Below, piece after piece: positions 49,767 to 55,093 of a stretch of DNA of 55,093 nucleotides. The stretch comes from an uncultured Collinsella sp. (GTDB lineage: Bacteria > Actinomycetota > Coriobacteriia > Coriobacteriales > Coriobacteriaceae), in assembly GCA_902492185.1 (NCBI GenBank), contig CABUKY010000002.1:1-55093 (forward strand), written 5' to 3'. Under the pieces are notes generated by a model. The model made no database searches. It was not told the DNA's origin and saw only the letters and a list, made by a program, of their open reading frames with translations. Within the stretch, counting starts at the first letter, position 1. The number at the start of each line of letters is the position of its first letter. The position numbers and the translations under genes are program-made.

Positions 49767-49862
49767 TTTTTGGGACATGCCTAGAAAACTGCCTTTAGGC
49801 GATCTCCGTACACCGTCGGTGCCAGCAAAGTTAAGGGCAGATCTCTAGGCATGTCCCAAAAA
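49767..49862. repeat. Long palindrome upstream of the SDR gene
   Basis: TTTTTGGGACATGCCTAG (49767-49784) and CTAGGCATGTCCCAAAAA (49845-49862) are perfect 18-base arms. Inner CTGCC/GGCAG pairs sit next to them, leaving a loop of about 45 bases. The remainder of the 364-bp gap (49863-50058) is AT-rich and should hold the SDR promoter. Confidence 0.8.
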
Positions 49863-50058
49863 CTACCTGGTTGCTAGGCAATATAAAGAACGCATAAAGA
49901 ATTAAAATCATTCAAGAATTGCAGCGTTTCAAAGAACTATCATGCACGCGGTTAGGCGAGGGGTTGTCACCACCATGACGACTGGGACTCATATAATCGC
50001 CACGTGCGATGCTCCAACTTCCCGCGAGGAGACACCTTATATAAAGGGGGATGGAGTC

Positions 50059-50808
50059 ATGGCATTTGACTTCACGGGCAAGACCGCGATTGTCACGGGC
50101 GGCACTCAGGGCATTGGCCTCGAGATCGCCAAGGGCATCGTCGCGGGCGGCGGACATGTCGCGCTCATCGCAAGGAACGCTGCTAAGGGCGAGGCCGCTG
50201 TGGCCGAGCTTGGCGAGGGCAACAAGTTTTATCAGCTCGATGTCGCTGATGCGCCCAAGGCGCGCGAGACCGTCGAACAGATTTTCGCAGACCTGCCGCA
50301 AACCAATATCCTGATCAACTGCGCTGGCGTCATCAGCACCAAGAAGTTCGACGAGATCGACGACACCGAGTGGCGCCGTACCATCGACATCAACCTCAAC
50401 GGCACCTTTACCATGATGAACGCCGTGTACCCGCACTTTAAGGCTGCCCATGCCGGCACTATCGTCAACGTGAGCTCTGTTGCTGGCAAGATCGGCGGCG
50501 GCCTGCTCGGCACCGCGGCTTACGCGAGCTCCAAGGCCGGTGTTAACGGTCTAACCAAGGCAGTCGCCAAGGAGGGCGGTAGGTTCGGCGTTCGCTGCAA
50601 CGCTGTGTGCCCGTCGCTCACGTTGACCGATATGACCTCGATTCTCTCTGACGAGAACTCTCAGCGCATCATCAACGGTATTCCTCTGGGCCGCGCCGCC
50701 CAGGCCAGCGAGCCTGCGCAGATGGTGCTGTTCTTCGCTTCCGACCTCGCCAGCTTCGTGAACGGCGAGATCGGCGACTGCGACGGCGGCATCGTCCTGG
50801 ACGGGTAA
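50059..50808 (+). CDS. Short-chain dehydrogenase/reductase
   Basis: 249-residue SDR with the NAD(P)-binding TGGTQGIGLEIAKG (residues 13-26), the NCAG motif in ILINCAGVIST, Ser of VSSVAGKIGGG and the catalytic YASSK (Tyr/Lys). The adenine-ribose region VALIARNAAKG has an Arg that favours NADP. ATG 50059 follows AAGGGGGATGGAGTC. Fatty-acid reductases (FabG) and sugar-acid dehydrogenases (KduD, IdnO) have this form; the KdgT-like permease 109 bp downstream favours a sugar-acid role. A terminator at 50828 separates the two genes. Confidence 0.85.
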   Translation: MAFDFTGKTAIVTGGTQGIGLEIAKGIVAGGGHVALIARNAAKGEAAVAELGEGNKFYQLDVADAPKARETVEQIFADLPQTNILINCAGVISTKKFDEIDDTEWRRTIDINLNGTFTMMNAVYPHFKAAHAGTIVNVSSVAGKIGGGLLGTAAYASSKAGVNGLTKAVAKEGGRFGVRCNAVCPSLTLTDMTSILSDENSQRIINGIPLGRAAQASEPAQMVLFFASDLASFVNGEIGDCDGGIVLDG

Positions 50809-50827
50809 TACCCCACGACGATTATTC

Positions 50828-50866
50828 GGCGACGGCTCCTGCGACTCGGGACCGTCGCCTTCTTTC
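50828..50866 (+). terminator. Terminator after the SDR gene
   Basis: GGCGACGG (50828-50835) pairs with CCGTCGCC (50852-50859), followed by TTCTTTCT. Confidence 0.82.
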
Positions 50867-50916
50867 TGATATAGGCGCGTGCGGCTACGATTCGCATGCA
50901 TCCAAAGGAGATATAT

Positions 50917-51933
50917 ATGAGTGAATCGACTGCGGTGGAGGCGCCGGCGGCAAAGGAGCCGTTCTTTAAGATGTCCTCCATCCCGGGTGCCAATATTTTG
51001 GTGCCGCTTTTGTTGGGCTGCCTGCTCAACACGCTGTTCCCTGACCTGTTCAAAACGCTCGGCAGCTTTACGCTTGGCATGACCCAGCAGGGTGCAGGCC
51101 CGCTCGTGGGCGCTTTTTTGCTTATCGTCGGTACGACGATTTCGTTTAAGAGTGCTCCTGCCGCCGCTGCCCGCGGTGCCATCATCATCGCCGTCAAGCA
51201 AATCGTGGTCGTTGCCGTGTCGCTGCTCATCCTTTATGTGTTCAACGACAACCTGTTTGGCATCTCTGCCATGGTGATGCTGGCGGCTTGCACCGGCGCC
51301 AACAACGCTATGTACGCTGGTCTGATGGGCACCATGGGCAATGAGGCCGAGCGTGGCGCTGTCGCAATCACCACGCTCGTTGTCGGCCCTCCGGTCACGA
51401 TGATCGTGCTCGGCGCTGCCGGCCAGGCTCCGATTGGCTGGTCGCTCGTGGGTGCCATCCTGCCGATCGTCGTCGGCATTATTCTGGGCAACCTCTTCCC
51501 GAGCTTTAAGAAGATGATGGCACCGGCACTTTCCGCCGTCATCGTGCTCGTCTTCTTTGCCATGGGCTCGACCATGACCTTTGGCCAGCTCATTAATGGC
51601 GGTCTTCCCGGTATTTTGCTCGGCGTGATCTGCTCGGTGGTCTTTGCAATTCCCGTTATCGCGGTCGATAAGCTCACGGGTGGTACGGGCGTCGCAGGTG
51701 CGGCCATTTCGAGCTGCGCTGGAGCCAATGTGGCCACGCCTGCTGCCATGGCAAGCGTCAACGAGGCCTTGTACGGTGGCGCCGTGCTTGCGACGGCTAC
51801 GGCACAGGTTGCCGCCTGCGCAATCGTGACAGCTATTTTGACCCCGCTGGTCACCAGCTGGTGCTACAAGCATTTTGAGGGCCAGCAGAGCAACGGCAAG
51901 GCAACGACCGACAAGGCCTCCGCAGCCGCCTAA
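50917..51933 (+). CDS. KdgT-family permease (2-keto-3-deoxygluconate transporter-like)
   Basis: 338-residue membrane protein of the KdgT family with about ten helices: PGANILVPLLLGCLLNTLFP, FLLIVGTTISFKSAPAAAAR, MLAACTGANNAMYAGLMGT and GAAISSCAGANVATPAAMAS. The repeated TGANN/AGANV loops are family marks in the two halves. ATG 50917 follows AAAGGAGATATAT. Proton-coupled uptake of a ketodeoxy sugar acid is the known family function; no kdgK or kdgA is present in the window, so the substrate is uncertain. A strong hairpin follows at 51973. Confidence 0.88.
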   Translation: MSESTAVEAPAAKEPFFKMSSIPGANILVPLLLGCLLNTLFPDLFKTLGSFTLGMTQQGAGPLVGAFLLIVGTTISFKSAPAAAARGAIIIAVKQIVVVAVSLLILYVFNDNLFGISAMVMLAACTGANNAMYAGLMGTMGNEAERGAVAITTLVVGPPVTMIVLGAAGQAPIGWSLVGAILPIVVGIILGNLFPSFKKMMAPALSAVIVLVFFAMGSTMTFGQLINGGLPGILLGVICSVVFAIPVIAVDKLTGGTGVAGAAISSCAGANVATPAAMASVNEALYGGAVLATATAQVAACAIVTAILTPLVTSWCYKHFEGQQSNGKATTDKASAAA

Positions 51934-51972
51934 TGCCAAACGGCAATCAAAGCTAAAAACTAGCTACGCCAC

Positions 51973-52010
51973 AGGGCGGCCACGGGGGATCCCGTGGCCG
52001 CCCTGCAGTT
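51973..52010 (+). terminator. Terminator after the KdgT-like gene
   Basis: AGGGCGGCCACGGG (51973-51986) pairs perfectly with CCCGTGGCCGCCCT (51991-52004). GCAGTTTCTG follows, a weak T tract. Confidence 0.7.
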
Positions 52011-52208
52011 TCTGTAGGGTCTCTGGGACACTTTACCCTGCTAAAGCTGGCATAACAGCTAGAGCGAACGTCGTACAAAGGCAAGGAAAAATAACATACA
52101 AATCGGTGAACGGTAGTTGTTCGCGCTCGCATTTCCTGCGGGTTTGTAAAAAACGCCCTTATGATATAAAAAAAGAAACATATAACAGCCCAGATGGAGA
52201 GGGTCGCT

Positions 52209-52232
52209 ATGTTATCCTTCTCAAACGGGTGA
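52209..52232 (+). other. Possible seven-codon leader peptide in the pflB leader
   Basis: ATG at 52209 encodes M-L-S-F-S-N-G and then stops, five bases after GGAGAGGG. It sits in the 467-bp region before pflB, which otherwise shows no gene. Translation is unproven. Confidence 0.25.
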
Positions 52233-52400
52233 AATCTTGGGTTTTGGGTTGTAGTTCCAAGGTGGACAAACGTTTTTCTCTGCACCAACGTGTGGTGAAG
52301 AACGGAAGAAGCCGGTAGTGCAAGCCGATAATTCAAGAATTCAATAAGCAGCGGTGTGAGAGAGCGCCGCATTACACGTAACTAGGAGCGTGGTTACACA

Positions 52401-54452
<2,052 letters not shown>

Positions 54453-54454
54453 CT

Positions 54455-54477
54455 ATTGTTAGTGCTATACTAACAAT
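54455..54477 (+). promoter_or_regulatory. Perfect hairpin between the two pyruvate formate-lyase genes
   Basis: ATTGTTAGT and ACTAACAAT form a 9-bp stem with a GCTAT loop, starting two bases after the pflB stop. There is no T tract. It may stabilise or process the mRNA to set the ratio of the two subunits. Its TATACT could also act as a -10 element. Confidence 0.6.
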
Positions 54478-54537
54478 AACGATTACTGATTAGCGCGCCG
54501 GTCTCGGCCGGCGCCTATCAATCGAAGGAGACACATT

Positions 54538-54789
54538 ATGAAGGTTTCTGAAGTTTCCGAGACTCAGGCCGATAACCTGGTCCACATGCTCGACGCTTAC
54601 GCCGAGAAGGGTGGCCACCACCTGAACATCAACGTCTTCAACCGTGAGACGCTGCTTGACGCTCAGGCTCACCCCGAGAAGTACCCGCAGCTGACCATCC
54701 GCGTTTCCGGCTATGCCGTGAACTTCCACACGCTCACCAAGGAGCAGCAGGACGAGGTCATTTCGCGTACCTTCCACGACAAGTTCTAA
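54538..54789 (+). CDS. Stand-alone glycyl-radical domain of pyruvate formate-lyase
   Basis: 83-residue protein equal to the C-terminus of PflB. NINVFNRETLLDAQAHPEKY is followed by the radical site Gly58 in LTIRVSGYAVNF and the terminal segment LTKEQQDEVISRTFHDKF. A new N-terminal stretch (MKVSEVSETQADNLVHMLDA) replaces the linker of fused enzymes and may dock to the large subunit. The start follows AAGGAGACACATT. It resembles YfiD/GrcA, which in E. coli rescues damaged PflB, but here it must be the only source of the radical for the adjacent protein. An activating enzyme (PflA) is expected but is not in the window. Confidence 0.95.
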   Translation: MKVSEVSETQADNLVHMLDAYAEKGGHHLNINVFNRETLLDAQAHPEKYPQLTIRVSGYAVNFHTLTKEQQDEVISRTFHDKF

Positions 54790-54802
54790 AGGGACTCAAC
54801 TC

Positions 54803-54912
54803 CCACCGGAGACCCGGTAAGGCCTACGCACTTTGCCTCTCAAACGTCCTCGCCGCTTCGCGGCTGCGGAATGTTTGCGAGGCAAAGTGCTCCCGGCCTT
54901 GTCGGGTCTCCT
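54803..54912. repeat. Large nested palindrome, copy 2 of the CGTCCTC/TGCGGAATG element
   Basis: The outer arms GGAGACCCG...AAGGCC...GCACTTTGCCTC (54809-54840) and their complements (54880-54912) form three helical blocks. Inside, AAACGTCCTCGC (54843-54854) faces GCTGCGGAATGTTT (54864-54877), the same asymmetric loop as at 19827 and 19894, while the flanking stems differ in sequence. CCCACCGGA (54803-54811) begins the element in both copies. It follows the glycyl-radical gene. Confidence 0.8.
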
Positions 54913-54969
54913 GCGTTGTCGTCCTTTAGGGAACTACGCTAAATCAAAATTGGTGTCCTCGGACATGTC

Positions 54970-55007
54970 GGAAGCCCCCGCTGCGCGCTACGCGCGGCGG
55001 GGGCTTC
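54970..55007. terminator. GC-rich hairpin between convergent genes
   Basis: GGAAGCCCCCGC-T-GCGCG pairs with CGCGC-G-GCGGGGGCTTCC around TA. T runs are weak on both sides. Confidence 0.55.
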
Positions 55008-55023
55008 CTCCGTCTTGACGCTC

Positions 55024-55093
55024 CTATTTGGCAAGGTGTTTTTTAGAATCCATTTTGCGTTCGGCCTCGAAGGCCTGCCTGTCCCAATCGAGC
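55024..55093 (-). CDS. C-terminal end of an unidentified gene (partial)
   Basis: The minus-strand frame entering from the right edge reads LDWDRQAFEAERKMDSKKHL and ends AK-stop at 55024. It is charged and helical in character, but too short to identify. It would converge with the pyruvate formate-lyase genes. Confidence 0.4.
   Translation of the reverse strand, partial: LDWDRQAFEAERKMDSKKHLAK

Noticed and set aside
51953..52372. Minus-strand frame of 139 codons before pflB
   Set aside because: It crosses the terminator hairpin at 51973, has no ribosome site and shows no protein-like pattern.

Overview
The window reads as a chromosomal segment of a host-associated anaerobic actinobacterium of the Coriobacteriia, most likely Collinsella or a close relative. 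This is inferred from the moderately high GC content, strong AAGGAG-type ribosome sites, N-terminal-membrane LuxR proteins of the Eggerthella/Collinsella type, pyruvate formate-lyase metabolism and a flavodiiron protein. No rRNA, tRNA or CRISPR array was found.

Bases 1-20000 form a lactose/galactose island. Two paralogous modules, each lacG-lacE on the minus strand with a divergent LacI-family gene, sit side by side (the first lacG runs off the left edge). They are followed by lacF (EIIA), an IS200-like insertion with a frameshifted transposase, and lacA-lacB-lacC for the tagatose-6-phosphate route. Next come galT-galK (Leloir route) with a third divergent LacI gene, a flavodiiron protein, a DeoR-family regulator and a class II (Zn) bisphosphate aldolase that probably stands in for LacD. 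Each LacI gene faces its own palindromic operator type. A different motif (CAATATCGAACA and GTTCA repeats) links lacF, lacA and the aldolase, and probably belongs to the DeoR protein.

Bases 20000-27600 carry a HAD phosphatase, an AraC regulator, a Nudix-Vsr fusion protein, a BceAB-type ABC transporter and a frameshifted membrane LuxR gene. Bases 27900-41000 are an agmatine/putrescine region: putrescine carbamoyltransferase, two APC exchangers, two agmatine deiminases, a YtcJ-like amidohydrolase, a MATE transporter and two intact LuxR regulators. No carbamate kinase is present. Bases 41000-51900 hold a chimeric gene remnant, a GNAT acetyltransferase, a DAHP synthase flanked by inverted 104-bp repeats, a MarR/heterodimeric ABC exporter operon, and an SDR plus a KdgT-like permease.

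The right end (52400-54790) encodes a pyruvate formate-lyase in two pieces. The 683-residue catalytic protein carries the Cys-Cys pair but lacks the glycyl-radical domain, and an 83-residue protein 85 bp downstream supplies it. This natural split of an essential glycyl-radical enzyme is the most striking system here. A second theme is the abundance of long nested inverted repeats in intergenic DNA, two of which share the same asymmetric internal loop inside otherwise different stems.
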